A stretch of 64,000 nt of DNA from Mytilisepta virgata (GCA_028015205.1 CM051517.1:56295455-56359454), one strand, 5' to 3'. Counted from the stretch's first letter, positions 49,801 to 60,969 are shown. Notes: generated by a model not told the origin, from the letters alone. Translations and numbers: made by a program.

Positions 49801-52800
49801 AAGAGCTTATGAACTGTTTTTTCCAAAAAAATTAAAAAGGAGCGTTAAAACAAAGAAAATGTCAGTTTTACTTATTCCTATATCCTTGGATTTAGCTTAC
49901 ATTTAGGGAGTAGTGTTGTTGTCTGTGCATCTTTTAGTATCAAGGAGTCAGCTGCAAAAGAAAAGTTCTTGTGTGACAATTGAACCATAAAAGAACACAA
50001 TAATGGAAATTCTAAAAATATGGATGATTTACGACTGAGGTTTTTGGTTATTAGATCGGCAGTGATCTGTTGACCGCCTGTCTGAATTTAACTGGTAATT
50101 ACACCCACAAATTATGTTTCTTTCACAATATGAAATATATAACAAAACAATTCTCATTCGATAACTGTTTTGTCTGACCCTCTGACCTCCGGCTTCCGGT
50201 AACAGTTTATTCTTCAGGTCAAACAAAAAAGGTGTTAGCCTCAAACTCAATCATTAACTATAGACTGTTTGATAGTACTTTGAAATCTAGAAAGCAATTT
50301 GCTTGAAATTAAGGATACTACAGATACATCGAAGACCGATTCATATTTGGATTGCTTTCTTCAAATAGACAATAAGGGACATTTGAAGACAAAACTTTAT
50401 GACAAACGATATGGCTTCAATTTTCCTTTTGTTAACTTTCTCTTCTTGAGTAGCAATACACAAGCATATGGCGTCTAAGTTTCTCAGCCTATCCGGTATT
50501 CAAGGGCAAGAGTGAGTTACCATAACTTTCGACAAAGAGGATTACTGCTGTCACAAAAGTTGCTTAACCATGGTTTTATCAGGGATACGTTGATCTCATC
50601 ACTTAGGTATATTTGTCCTCTTTTTTATTACTACAAGCCAATATTTATTTTAAAACTGATCAGAAACACAAAAGTTCAAAAACGTTGAATGGTGTTTCTG
50701 TTACAATATACATGTAATTTGTTTGCTATTTTGATATGACCTGCTTCACACGCTCGTGATAAAATATGGATATTTTGATTCCAGACGTCAGACGGATTAT
50801 TTGGCAACTTCATATAGTAAAGTTTCTTCACAAGCTTTAGCGACGTCATAGTATAACTTGCGCTGTATATATAACGCCGTCTTCGTGTCTGAATGCAAAT
50901 GTTATTATCGTATAAACTCTCCTAATACAATAGAAATAATTTACGGTGGTTTTAAAATATCATGATTTTACCACGGGTAGGCCCTTTATGCAAATTTATG
51001 TAACAACCGCGAATTATTTCTGAATATCAAAAAAAAAATAGTGTATGTCCCTTTAATACTTCCCGAAATATGGTGTTTCAAGTTTTCACAAAAAGATGTG
51101 TAAATACATATACATAGAACGCACGTAGATATCGCTGCAAAAAGTCACATGTTTAGACTTTAAGTTATGATCCAGTCACTATATTTTTTTTTTAAAATGA
51201 TATATTATTGCATTTGAAATTCTCTTTTTATTGATATACAATTTATTAGGGGTCACCAGATTCGATTTTTTTTTTTAGTATATTAGATTTGTTAATATAT
51301 GAAGAGTGAAAATAAGCGCCAAAAAGCCAAAATAAGCGTAACGTCGTCACGAAGTCGTGATAAAAAAATGTAGATTTTTAGTGTTTTTACAGACAGGACG
51401 TATAGTTAAATTATTTCCACATGATGCATGATTTGCCAAATTTGCCGTGACTGAAAACATTTTACAGCCTGTTCATTGGAAAAAAAAATCACGATTTGCC
51501 GTTTCCGATTTCGACATTGGTTTCGTATTTTGTAACATTCTTTTCGGAACATTCCTTGAGTCATCATTACTTAGAAATCTACAGTCCCGATTGTTCCGAA
51601 TGTCGTAAAAGCATGGCTTCTGATTAAGTCCCTCGGTTGAGGTTTCTGTTTATGAGAAACCCATCACACCTCTTGTGCATAATGTGCAGAAAAAGGTGGG
51701 TACTAAAAACAGTTGGCTTTTTTTAAATCCTTATCATACATTTAATTACATACTTCCTGTTAGAATCTATACAAGTAGTCCGGGGACAAACTAATCTTGG
51801 GGGCACCTACCTTATTTTGACACTATCTCATCTCCAGAGAAATATAACGAGAGATTAAACAAATAATACCAGAAAAAATTAGGCAACAAAAAGTAACAAT
51901 GTGAGAGTTGCGTTCCTCTATTCAGTCTTAAAGATAAGGTGTTTTTCAATTATGTGTAAAATAAAATAACAATCCAAAGATACCAATATTAGATATAGTA
52001 AATTTATACTATGCTGTATACGACGCATTTCAAGGAGTTACCTCTCATCAGCAGCATTAAAACCGAAACATTTGGAAGACCAAAAAACCAAACTTATATT
52101 AAACAAGAAGTACTCAACCAAAAATACCGAAATAGGAAGCCAAATTTCAGCTAAGGAGATCTACCATGTGCAATACAAGGAATGAACCCTTAGTATTTCT
52201 ATTATTTTTGAATTTTGCTAAATGCTGGTAATTTCTGTAACAAATATTGATTCCTCAGTGTTTTATATAAGAATATTTTTTTTCCAATTTTTAATTCATA
52301 TCTATATTTCCAGATTTGCCCATTTGGCAATGGACACGATAAAATTTGATATTAGCATTTGATTCAATTCACAATAAAAAAAAAAAGGATCATATTTTTC
52401 TCCTCGAGTACATAACTGTTTGTAATTTCCATTCTTTCTATCAAAGACTGAATTTCTACTATCAATGGATACATTTTTTTACTTTTGTAAAATAAGTGAC
52501 TTTGTGTTTAAAGGTGATTTTTACATAATTGACAGAGACCATCCACACGTGATAAACGAATTTTGCGTAAATTAAATCCAGTAAATATTATGATGAACCC
52601 CAAATTTTTGTATATATCCCCATGTTAGACCAAATAAATTCACTATTATATGCCATTTCTCACTTCGCTTCAGTCCTTTGGCTTTGGTGAAGGATTTAAT
52701 AGCGAGCGCAGGCAGCGCTAGAAGAGCATATGCATTTTCTACATAGAAAAGTCTTTGTTTTATGGGGGCATCCATATTGTGTTATATACTAAGGCTAGAA

Positions 52801-55800
52801 AAAGTTTCGTTAGCCGGAAAAGGAAGTAAGGGAAATAACCTGCTTCGAATTATAATTTTAGAGTCAGAATCGTGATACCGGAAATGAGTTTCTGGAAAAG
52901 GCTATTGCTGTGCTCGCATCATTGGCCACACCAACAGCATATTATCTTTTGTATATCCTTTGGTTTATGAATTTCACAAAATATTAGTGGCATGATTCTG
53001 GATTATCAGATTCTCTGTTAACCCTCAATATATACTCATTTGGTTAGAATTTTTTATTTTTTAAAATTCAGCTATATAGTTTAGTTTATCAATCAACCTG
53101 TTATATATTGTATTACAATCATAAAATGTTTTTGTACTGACATTCCATACAATTTACATCAATCGGGGTGAAAGATAAAAAAAAATAAAGGTTTTCTTGC
53201 AGAACATATATCCTTGTTACAAAATAAATTTTAAAAAAAACCGTTGGCTTGATTTCTATATATCCCTTTTTGACTACATCGATGTCACAGATGCTGAAAA
53301 CTTCGCACTCGATAAAAAGCACGTTACCGACAAACTTTATTAATCCTGTATACTCAGAGTATGAAGACACCATCGAAGACACCATCAAGACAGCTAGCGA
53401 CTTTAACAAAACTCTGAAGCCACGAAGTTCCGGATAAATGTAAAACCCAGTGCAGAAATATATGTACATTACCAAGTGCATTTGATCTTATGATGAGAAA
53501 CCAAGAGGACCAGCAGACAAAACTAGCAAGAAAAAAAGACATCATGATCAACGCTCAACGATTTACAGGGTTGATATAAAACAAAATGAACTCTAGCCTT
53601 TTCGCAAATTCATTTTCCAAGTAAACGAGGAAGATTCTTTTAGGATAATGAAAATCTTTCCCCACCTCATTGCTTTAAAATAAGTTATATTTCTTCTTCA
53701 TACATCTTGATGTCGGAAATACTTTGTTTCTGTGTGACCTGTTCTGTTTGATATTCCCATAAAATATACAAGGTATTGTCAATTTGATTATCTAACAGAA
53801 GGCCTGTGTTTTTCTTAATGCCTTCAGGCAAGTTCAATTTTGCAGAAAATACATTGGCCTCTTCGATCCCTTCAAAAATGATCTTGCACCTTAAGTACAC
53901 TGTATTTAAGTTTAAAGTCTCTTCATGTTCATATTGTACACAAATATTATTCTTGCACATGAAATATGTGTCAGAATGAAATATACTAGTCAAAAAAAGA
54001 AACGTTACATGGTAATGTATTTCCAATGGACACAAGATTTCAAAACGTCGTAGCGAGCTTAAAAATTGTCCGATCCTTCTCGTGTTCACAGGGCATCGTT
54101 TTCTCGTCAAACCCTTAGATTTTGTGCAAAAAACAAGAATTTTCTTTTCGAATTTTTTGAGATTTTAAAAACCACTTTTAACCAAAAATTTATAAACATT
54201 TTAACTTTCACATTAATTTTGAAGCACGAATAATGTCTCATTGCCATATTGTTCGGTTTCAATAATACTGGACTATAAAATTTTTATTTTCCAATTCTGA
54301 TGATTTTGGTTATGACTTTTGCGAAATTGAATTTGAGCCTTTCGATAAAAAATCCAGATTTTATACCTGTTTTTGCAATATCAGATTATCAAGATCAATC
54401 AAATAATTTTTATTGAATGATAAATTTTAGCAGAATAATTGCCTTTTTTATCACTTTCAATATTCTTTGATAAATTTGGATTTAAAGGTATGTAACGTTT
54501 CTTTTTTTGACTAGTATATAGTTCCGGCTAAAATGGCAGACCCCCTCCCGCCGAAAATACAGGAATTACTTTGACTGTCCCAAATCACAGATAAAACGTT
54601 AAAATTTCAACCATATAATGCTTTATCTAAATGCAAATTGGAAGTGCAAAGCAACTGTACCACAAAATATTTTTTACATGTATCCGTTTGAATGATTGAC
54701 AGCCAAAAAGGAAGACCAGAAAGAAATTTCAGAGTCGGTCGACGGGATGGACTTGTATATCTGAACTAATTATTTTCCGTTCCTCCACACCCCTCCCCCA
54801 ATACCCCAAAACAGATCTTCAAACTTGGTGATGACAAACTACACTGTACGTTCATCAATTACATGTTATAAAAGCATATCCATGGATTTTATGAAGTTAT
54901 GAATAAAGTAGACGTATTCACCACGTTTTTTTTTTTCATAAGAATTCAGAATGTGAAATGCCATTTTAATAGGTATTTGCAGGTATCGTTATATATGAAA
55001 AAGACCAAATGATGATACCCGTCTAGATTAAAAAGCACAAAATATTTTAACCAAACGACAAATACACATACATGTACTACAACTAAGAAAAGAAACAGGC
55101 AAAGTATTCATATAATATATTCATTTGATTACTAAATTGGTTTGTTCCCACTGCCGATCAGATCAACTCTATTATCCCGATTGCCACAATTTTCCCGACC
55201 AAGCGCAACCAAATTCTTGATCGGGCCTGTTCTACCCGACCACTAATTGGACATCTATTCGATTATCCCGATCAATGCACGATCTCTACACGATCTTTAC
55301 TCGACTAGCTAGACCAAATCAACGTTTGCTCGATCTCGACCAGACCAGATCGACCTGATCGTATAGGGATCGTAGGGATAGTCGGAAATTGATCGGGTTT
55401 GGACAATTTGGTTTACACCGCCGATCAGATAAACTCAATGAAGACAGGCTAAGCGATCGGGAGACTGGTCTGACTCGCTCGACAAGAATATTAATTCGAG
55501 TGGGGATAGAGAAGCCAAGCACTCGAGAAGAGATCGGGTATTCCGAGCGGGGTAGTCCAACCCGAACATTTTTTGTCGAGCGAGTAAGACCAGTCTCCCT
55601 GTCGCTTAATCTTTCTTGATCGGGCTTGATCGAGTTGATCAAATCGGCAGTGTGAACCTAGCTTTATAAGTAAAAAAGTTAGAATTATACAAATTACACA
55701 CAACTTACGTGAACAAAGTCGGCAATAGTAACGACAGTTTTCCAAAGCCCACTGTCTGTATTTTTGTTCTTGGCATACGGTCTTTTCGTAAGCCTCACAG

Positions 55801-57966
55801 TTATCCATTGTATTTTCACATGGAGGTTCTGGAGTTGGTTCGCCTTTACAAAATGAATTCTTTTTACTAACAAATGATGTAATATGATCACAACAATTTG
55901 GGTTGATGCTTATGAAACATAAACAAAGTAAAATTTTAGTTTTTTAAATCGAATAATATAGTCAAAACTAGTGTCTATGTTTCTTTTGTTCATACGCTGA
56001 ACTTTCTAAGAATAAATTGCAAAAGCGTCCTAATTTTTATTCTTTTGCATAAAGGAGAGCCTCTATAATTTAAGATACTGTACAAGTGAATATAAACTGG
56101 TACGGTCCGGTCTGCACGTTTATTTTTATAATCATCCGTTTTTAAATATTTTCTTTAAAATATTACTTTATTTCATCTTATCTGAATTCTTAGTGAGTAT
56201 GTGTGTATAGTTACAACTTCTTACCCCGACAGAAGCCACATGTGACGGGACAGTAGTTTTTAGCCCATTTTTCATATGGTGCATCGCACGATTTTTTTCC
56301 AAAGAGCTGACAGTTTGGTATCTTGTCTCGGCAATCTGCAACAAGACATAGTGCACAGATAGAAAGAAGACAAGATGTGCGTTATTATGTAAGTAAAGAA
56401 GTAAACTTCATAACAGGTGCATCGATTATAGTCTTACGCAGCTATATAATTTGATTCAAATTTAAAAAGGAAGTGTCATTAAACAAGACCAAAATGTTTA
56501 AGACAAAATACGAAACTGTTAAACATTTGATCGAAATTGCATAATAATGGCCCATCAAACTATTAAACTGTAGGCTAGTAAACTTCTACACAGATAAGAA
56601 GTGGCACTTCAAAGTGCAAAATATTTATATATGTGTATAAGAATTATTTTTATACCACTGAGTCGATGCCACTGCTGGTGGACTCTATGTCCCCAGCTCA
56701 GTTGCTAGTATTTCGATACTATTGATGCTTAACATTTACTGTACAAAATGTAAAATTGGTATCAAAATGGTATCAAAGAATTATATTTATATTAACACTA
56801 TGGAAACATGTTGAATGTCTCTCCCCTTATGGTGTTATCATGTAGAAGAAAAAAGGGAGATAATTCTAATTTTATATATTCACCAGTTCTTTATATGTAG
56901 TCTTCCGGAGCACCTGATATCACTACGGGCTTATTGCGGGATTGCGCATCGATATTTGCGTTGGTTTTTTGTCCTGCCTTGTTCAAATTCTGATCTACTT
57001 GTTTTGTTTTTTGTTTTTTTTTTTTTTTTTTGGTTACGTCTTTAAAATATCTGTTCACGTTTCTCACAAATTCATGTTGGCTTTTGATTTTACGGACTTT
57101 TCCAAATTGGCAGTATCGTATCATTTTTTTTTTTTTTTTTTTTTTTTTTGGTTGTCTATATTGATGTCTCTGCAAATGAAAATTACTAGTCTTTTTGCCG
57201 TAAAGGGCAACTTGGTTAGAAGTAATGAAATGTATGTCTCTCATTTTCCTACATTGTATTATATGACTTTACTTTAAATATCAAATCCGAGGGCTTTTGT
57301 TTTGTGACATGAATTGACAACAAAATGTGAATTACTAAGTTCGGATTAATTAGTCATTTTGGTTGGCGACTGACTACAACGAAATACTGCTGATAAATTA
57401 TTTTAAGTCCATATTTCACAGTAATATTCATAATACAATTGTAATTTTATTGTACAATTCTAAATATCACACATATATCAAATTATGCGTGATTTTTCAC
57501 CTTTTCGCTCTACAATCTTTTGGGTTATCGTAATTGGATCCTTTGTGTAATACTCGTTGTCCAAATTTTCTTCCTCTGGAAGTGATATTTGAAGTTAACC
57601 TAGCACAGGAGGTATAAGGTTATGTTTTTCATTTCGACTTTCCGGAAACAATACTGACGTGACATTTACAAAAGTGTACATGTTTTGCACTGAATGTGGT
57701 ATAGCAAATTATTTCTTTAGTATTTCAGTGCAACTTAAAAAGTATTTAAAGACATCAATACAAATTATATCCTTTCGACATTAATAATATTTTATGGAAT
57801 ACTCCGAAGAATGTGTGTGTTTCATTTGTCGTTAACTTTATAAATTTATTCGTACTTTTTAAATAAGCTTACCAGATATTCCAGCTGTTGTACTTGAGAA
57901 TAATAGAAATCCTTGGCCATAAATTTTTGTAAAGGCTAAAGACAAAAGTATTAAACTAGTCTGCAT
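46617..57966 (-). CDS. Secreted protein with four ShKT domains (six exons)
   Basis: Exons: 57966-57873, 56335-56225, 55843-55709, 49951-49901, 49402-49292, and 46804 down to a stop at 46617. Every junction is GT-AG in phase 1, so exons are interchangeable modules; total 690 bases, 229 residues. Residues 1 to about 18 form a typical signal peptide (MQTSLILLSLAF, then a small-residue site near YGQ). ShKT domains lie at about 33-67, 77-112, 132-166 and 176-211. Each has six cysteines in the spacing C-x6-C-x7-C-x11/12-C-x3-C-x2-C, with a W-A-x-x-N/Y signature before Cys4. Pro-rich (EPTPEPP, ELTPAPP) and Thr-rich linkers separate them. ShKT domains are abundant in molluscan and nematode secreted proteins, often appended to enzymes or matrix proteins; no catalytic domain is seen here, so I assign no function beyond extracellular. 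The last exon may instead splice at 46655 to an exon I could not find. Extra exons in the large introns are possible. Confidence 0.72.
46896..47050. mobile_element. MITE with AGACAATAACAGTGCA termini
   Basis: Inverted ends AGACAATAACAGTGCA at both sides; the inner arms AAAATCGATAT..GAATCGGG also pair. About 155 bp, in the intron before ShKT exon 4. Confidence 0.75.
47931..48004 (+). repeat. 26-bp minisatellite, three copies
   Basis: CTGACAGTGTTAAACGCCAT repeats at 47931, 47957 and 47983, nearly identical; the last copy is partial. Intronic. Confidence 0.9.
48345..49165 (+). mobile_element. Bivalve repeat with ~165-bp internal tandem units
   Basis: Units are anchored on AAGTTCGGCTGTGGCGGACA near 48350, 48518 and 48683, with GAGGACCATCTAAGGACC and TCCAATTGGC in each. 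The tail GTTTACGCCGGACGACGACG..CACATGGCC matches 42770. Lies in the intron between ShKT exons 3 and 4. Confidence 0.7.
49292..49402 (-). CDS. ShKT domain exon 3
   Basis: 111 bp, phase 1-1, acceptor TTTGCAG, donor CTAG|GTTAGT. Complete six-cysteine domain: CVDKLDDC at the start, HYCGFC at the end, WAREN before Cys4. Confidence 0.85.
   Translation of the reverse strand: MVLINWMIATDMERTIVLDSIDLGQGRTVNITVDSA
49901..49951 (-). CDS. Candidate 51-bp linker exon of the ShKT gene
   Basis: Phase 1-1 mini-exon with acceptor TTTTGCAG and donor AAAT|GTAAGC, encoding about 16 residues including QTTTLLP. Length divisible by three, matching phase and Thr-rich content fit an interdomain linker, but short exons of this kind arise by chance more easily than the ShKT exons. 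Confidence 0.5.
49960..52560. other. Large ShKT-gene intron, no exon found
   Basis: AT-rich; 52010-52065 carries a GACGCATTTC..CTCATCAGCAG phrase related to repeat families A and B. No coding feature supported. Confidence 0.35.
52572..52775 (-). CDS. Small open frame, possible hypothetical protein
   Basis: 67 codons in an intron on the same strand as the ShKT gene. The product has a charged start, a short hydrophobic stretch (ALLALPALAI), a basic segment (KSFTKAKGLKRSEKW) and a second hydrophobic stretch (IIVNLFGLTWGYI). Upstream are GGAAGT/CCGGAAA motifs like ETS sites. I recognise no family. It could be a retrocopy, a repeat-encoded frame or chance. Confidence 0.2.
   Translation of the reverse strand: MDAPIKQRLFYVENAYALLALPALAIKSFTKAKGLKRSEKWHIIVNLFGLTWGYIQKFGVHHNIYWI
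53685..53975 (-). CDS. Unassigned open frame with coding-like composition
   Basis: About 95 codons ending in a run of Glu before the stop at 53685; mixed charged and hydrophobic residues and few low-complexity stretches. Its right boundary coincides with a MITE inserted at 53986, beyond which the frame has no meaning. No domain recognised; could be an exon remnant. Confidence 0.25.
   Translation of the reverse strand, partial: SDTYFMCKNNICVQYEHEETLNLNTVYLRCKIIFEGIEEANVFSAKLNLPEGIKKNTGLLLDNQIDNTLYILWEYQTEQVTQKQSISDIKMYEEEI
53986..54514. mobile_element. TA-flanked MITE with perfect 25-bp inverted ends
   Basis: CTAGTCAAAAAAAGAAACG (plus TTACAT) at 53986-54010 is exactly complementary to 54490-54514. 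Both ends are flanked by TATA. TA target sites and such ends fit a non-autonomous Tc1/mariner element of 529 bp. No transposase encoded. Confidence 0.85.
55137..55663. mobile_element. Second GATC-rich foldback copy, rearranged
   Basis: 55141-55380 is the reverse complement of the right end of the element at 34656-35622. 55407-55663 is a self-complementary hairpin with ends GGTTTACACCGCCGATC and GCAGTGTGAACCTAGCT. Lies in the intron after ShKT exon 2. Confidence 0.7.
55709..55843 (-). CDS. ShKT domain exon 2
   Basis: 135 bp, phase 1-1, acceptor GTAAAG, donor CAC|GTAAGT. A Pro-rich lead (EPTPEPP) precedes a full six-cysteine domain with ALENC before the last three cysteines. It lies just 46 bp to the left of the boundary with a different intron, and a GATC-rich foldback ends only about 45 bp beyond its donor. 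Confidence 0.85.
56225..56335 (-). CDS. ShKT domain exon 1
   Basis: 111 bp, phase 1 at both ends, acceptor TTGCAG and donor GGG|GTAAGA. One complete six-cysteine ShKT domain beginning CRDKIPNC and ending CGFC. Confidence 0.85.
56640..56765 (-). repeat. Dispersed repeat family A tail, reversed
   Basis: On the minus strand: CGAAATACTAGCAACTGAGC, then GAGTCCACCAGCAGTGGC. This is the uninterrupted arrangement against which the nested insertion at 34656 can be read. Confidence 0.65.
56890..57180 (+). repeat. Dispersed repeat with two poly-T runs
   Basis: CTTCCGGAGCACCTGATATC, then T runs at 57014-57031 (18) and 57124-57149 (26). Family shared with 18230 and 59040. Confidence 0.5.
57873..57966 (-). 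CDS. ShKT gene exon 1 (signal peptide)
   Basis: Start codon at 57966-57964 (context AACAATGC). 31 codons plus one base to donor TCTG|GTAAGC. Encodes a hydrophobic core LILLSLAF, a probable cleavage site near YGQ/G, then a Ser/Thr-rich stub. An acceptor-like TTTAG lies inside the reading frame at 57936, but the upstream in-frame ATG with a signal peptide is the simpler reading. Confidence 0.72.
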
Positions 57967-57985
57967 TGTTTGTTGTCAAAGCAGT

Positions 57986-57999
57986 GATAAGATAAACCA
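57986..57999 (+). promoter_or_regulatory. Paired GATA motifs just upstream of the ShKT start codon
   Basis: TGATAAGATAA contains two overlapping GATA-factor sites 20-30 bases before the ATG, in the presumed 5' UTR or core promoter. Invertebrate gut and blood-cell genes are often GATA-controlled; relevance here is inference. Confidence 0.25.
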
Positions 58000-58179
58000 G
58001 AGGGCAGAGATCGCAAGCGATATCATTCGGTGGCACTACGCTTCCTGGTCAAATAAAAAGTACTAGCGTATTGGATACAGTTCATTTGCATATGTTGAAG
58101 TACGACAGCGTCTGGAATGTCGACCTGTTACGTTTAAATTCTTCAGTCAGCATAATGAGTAGATTTTATTTGGTTCATT

Positions 58180-58240
58180 GCCATTTGGTCTACAACAAGT
58201 TTGTCTACTCCCGTTTGGTCTATTCCCGTTTCGTCTACTA
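58180..58240 (+). repeat. Tandem ~16-bp repeat CCCGTTTGGTCTACT
   Basis: TTTGGTCTAC, TTTGTCTACTCCCG, TTTGGTCTATTCCCG and TTTCGTCTACT follow one another, upstream of the ShKT start codon. Confidence 0.75.
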
Positions 58241-58689
58241 AAAAAGTTACATGAGTTGCGTATAGTCTACTTTTGAAAAAAATTATGATATTTTTCCCAA
58301 AATCATTTGTTCAAAATATTTATTTAAAATTATCTATACATAATATATATTTCAATTTTATTAATTTCGACATTTTTATTGATTTTCTGTGACATGAAAA
58401 CAAAAGCATTACCACTATTAATTAAATGGCTTAAAATGTGTGATTAAAATCAAATTCCTTCGTGTTGTTTTTGTTCTTTTCTGAATTGTATAGTTTACTG
58501 TTTTTACAACTGATGGAGTGAAAGGTAATTGAAATCCTCCGCTTTTGATTTTTCTGTTCTATTTTTTTCGTATGAAGCTACGTTTTTATAAAAACTACTA
58601 TAGAGAAAAGAAAAGAAGAAAGTTCGGTTCATAAATGTCAGTTTCCAGTATGTGTATGATGAACCTGATAATAATCCTAGTATTAATGA

Positions 58690-58880
58690 TTTTCTCCATG
58701 AATAACTTGAAATTAAAGAGACAACCGACATTTCAACTTCTGCTTCATATCTAGACTTATACATAGATTTCAAGGGCGGTTGAATTCATAATTTATTTAC
58801 AAACGTAATAATTGCACCTTTCCAATCATGAATTTCCCCTTTCTTAGCAGTAATATATCATGGTATCTAAGATAGGGTGT
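58690..58880 (+). pseudogene. Decayed reverse-transcriptase fragment
   Basis: The plus strand reads LEIKETTD..SASYLDLYIDF, a stop, then after a frameshift NCTFPIMNFPFLSSN. These are successive conserved blocks in reverse-transcriptase proteins of bivalve retroelements. Clearly non-functional. Confidence 0.6.
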
Positions 58881-59340
58881 TTACATTTCACAGGTGATTC
58901 ATTACTGTAGTGCATGTAATATTAACTTTTTTCAGTTGAGCAAAATCACTGTCACATAATAAACTTCTGTGATGTTGAACTTGAAACTGCAACGGATGTC
59001 TTCTACTTTCAATTTGACGTGTGTCGGTAACGAAGGGGGATATGCTTATCCTTCCGAGGCAACTGATGTTATCCCCAGTTTTTGTGGGAATTGGCATTTC
59101 TCGTTGTGTCTTGTTCATATCTGTTTGGTTTTCTATGTGTAATTTCTCACTAATGAGACAGCCCAGTACCTATTTTTACCCATGTGAGATATCCTTGTCT
59201 TTCCCGTAGGTGAGATAAGAATTTCACACTTGTTTTCCCGCACTACTTTCATGGGGAGATAACTCCGTTTGTTTCCTACGCATAGAATACGCTGTATGAC
59301 ACACTTGCTTGAGTAAATATTAGTGAGATAAAGGATCAAA

Positions 59341-59474
59341 ACACCGGTGTTAAAGTGCAAGACGGAAAAATCTCAGAACCCGCGTGAAAGATTTCCATTG
59401 CGGAGCCTCGTTAGAACCAGAAATCTTTCCTTTGGGTGTCTGAGATTTTTCCGTCTTGCACTTTCACCGGTGTT
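59341..59474. mobile_element. Foldback MITE with ACACCGGTG ends
   Basis: ACACCGGTGTTAAAGTGCAA and GACGGAAAAATCTCAGA at 59341-59394 pair with 59420-59474; loop about 25 bases. Confidence 0.8.
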
Positions 59475-59778
59475 TCATCTGGAAATATCATTTCTGTATT
59501 TATTTGCAGTATTACTGTCCTGACGAATTTGATTCATGGAATCCTCGAAAAGCATGTGAGTCGTTACGTGTAAACCCCTTAATACTTTTGTAAGTCAGTA
59601 ATGCATGAGTGTAATTAAGAATAAGCTGTACAAGTGAAAATATTTTTTTATATTCGTCATATCTGTAGTTTCCATTAAACTGCTTTCATGTGTGTCATTG
59701 TCTTGTCGATTTGAAATTAAGGTAAGGGTGAATTCAGTGTGTATTTTGCATCCCTTTTCATACTCTTCGGTATTATCT

Positions 59779-60145
59779 TGCCGATATTAAGGATGTTTAC
59801 TCGGCTGTGTAAATTATTTAAAAAAACTATTTATATTTAGAATTTAGATTGATACCAGGAAAAAATGGTGTGCTATTAAAAGGAATATAGTCACTTTCCT
59901 CTGTATATTTTCCATGGTAACTGTTTATTTAAAAATTGTAAACATTTGCTTTCTATCGTAAATACACATTTTTCTTGTCTAACAAATGTCTTAAAGATCA
60001 CAAAATGGCAAGTCCGTGTTTAAAGTTTAATCTACTAAATCTTATTAAAGTATATGTTGTGTTATATAATAACATATTTGACATTCATTGTTAGCAAAAA
60101 ATGTAAGAGAAGACAGATACCAGGTTTCGTCATGAGAGATTATAC
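59779..60145 (+). repeat. Direct repeat, copy 1 (partner at 63640)
   Basis: Shares TTGCCGATATTAA..ATGTTTACTCGGCT, AACTGTTTATTT..AAATTGTAAACAT, ACAAATGTCTTAAA and GTTTCGTC.TGAGAGATTAT in order with 63640-64000. Offset about 3.86 kb. Confidence 0.85.
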
Positions 60146-60239
60146 ATGTTAAAGACGGCATTGGACTATAAGATGGCGTTTTTAAAGTGGAACAAGAAGT
60201 GAAAATAAATTACGAAAAGATAAAATGTATCACAAAATA

Positions 60240-60310
60240 CCTTAAAAAATTTGATGCATTGCGGTCATTTCGTTGACTGACAACTCATCAGCAGTGATCG
60301 AGATCCTTTT
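60240..60310 (+). repeat. Dispersed repeat family B, short copy
   Basis: AATTTGATGCATTGCGG..TTCGTTGACTGACAACTC..AGTGATCGAGATC. Confidence 0.6.
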
Positions 60311-60969
60311 TTTTTATAATTTTCCTTAAAGGAATTGTACAATGTAGGTATTTCATTATAACTTATGGTATTGGCTTAGATTTTGACATTTAGAAAAGAT
60401 ATTTGAGGGTTCTTGGGCAAATAGATCGATAAACCAGGTTAGTTCGAAAAAATCAAGAAACCAATACCAGCCAATATAATAAAACATTTCACTGTTCCCT
60501 GAGAGATCACTACGAACGAATGTCAAAATTTATGTTGAAAAAACATTACAAGTCGTGGCCAATACTTATCAGCTTGTTTGCAAGACTTAAGACCTCTCCT
60601 TTTACATAGCCAGGTGGCAGCAAAGTGGAGTAAAAAATAAACCAATTCGTATTTCACCGGTTCCAAACAAAAAAAGGTAATTTTGTATTCAACTGATTAA
60701 TAATGTTTGAATCCTTCTACTTATCTAAGCTAGTATGGGCGCCTGTTAGTTGGGGGCAGAGAGGAGCAGATGTAAACGGGTGATGGTTGGTGCCTGGGCC
60801 CGAGTTCATTAACTCCTAGTTATCTGTCCCTAAGACTAAGATATTGGAACGACAAAAAATTGACCAAGAAGTTCAAACAGAAAGAAAATATCATCATCAT
60901 CAAATCTACATACACGTGAGTTTCACATACGAGTAATTAATGAAAAGAAATATGGGGAATAAAATTCTT

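Noticed and set aside
53119..53481. 120-codon minus-strand frame with hydrophobic segments
   Set aside because: An overlapping plus-strand frame (53249-53437) looks at least as plausible, and neither has splice support or a recognised domain; undecidable by eye.
55319..55642. 107-codon minus-strand frame and a similar plus-strand frame
   Set aside because: Same foldback family; the two strands encode look-alike peptides because the DNA is palindromic.
56891..57277. Overlapping frames of 117 and 111 codons on opposite strands
   Set aside because: They are driven by poly-T/poly-A runs within a dispersed repeat; Lys or Phe runs, no domain.
46617..57966. Calling the ShKT protein a potassium-channel toxin
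   Set aside because: The ShKT fold alone does not imply toxicity; most molluscan ShKT proteins are not toxins, and four modules with linkers differ from single-domain toxins.
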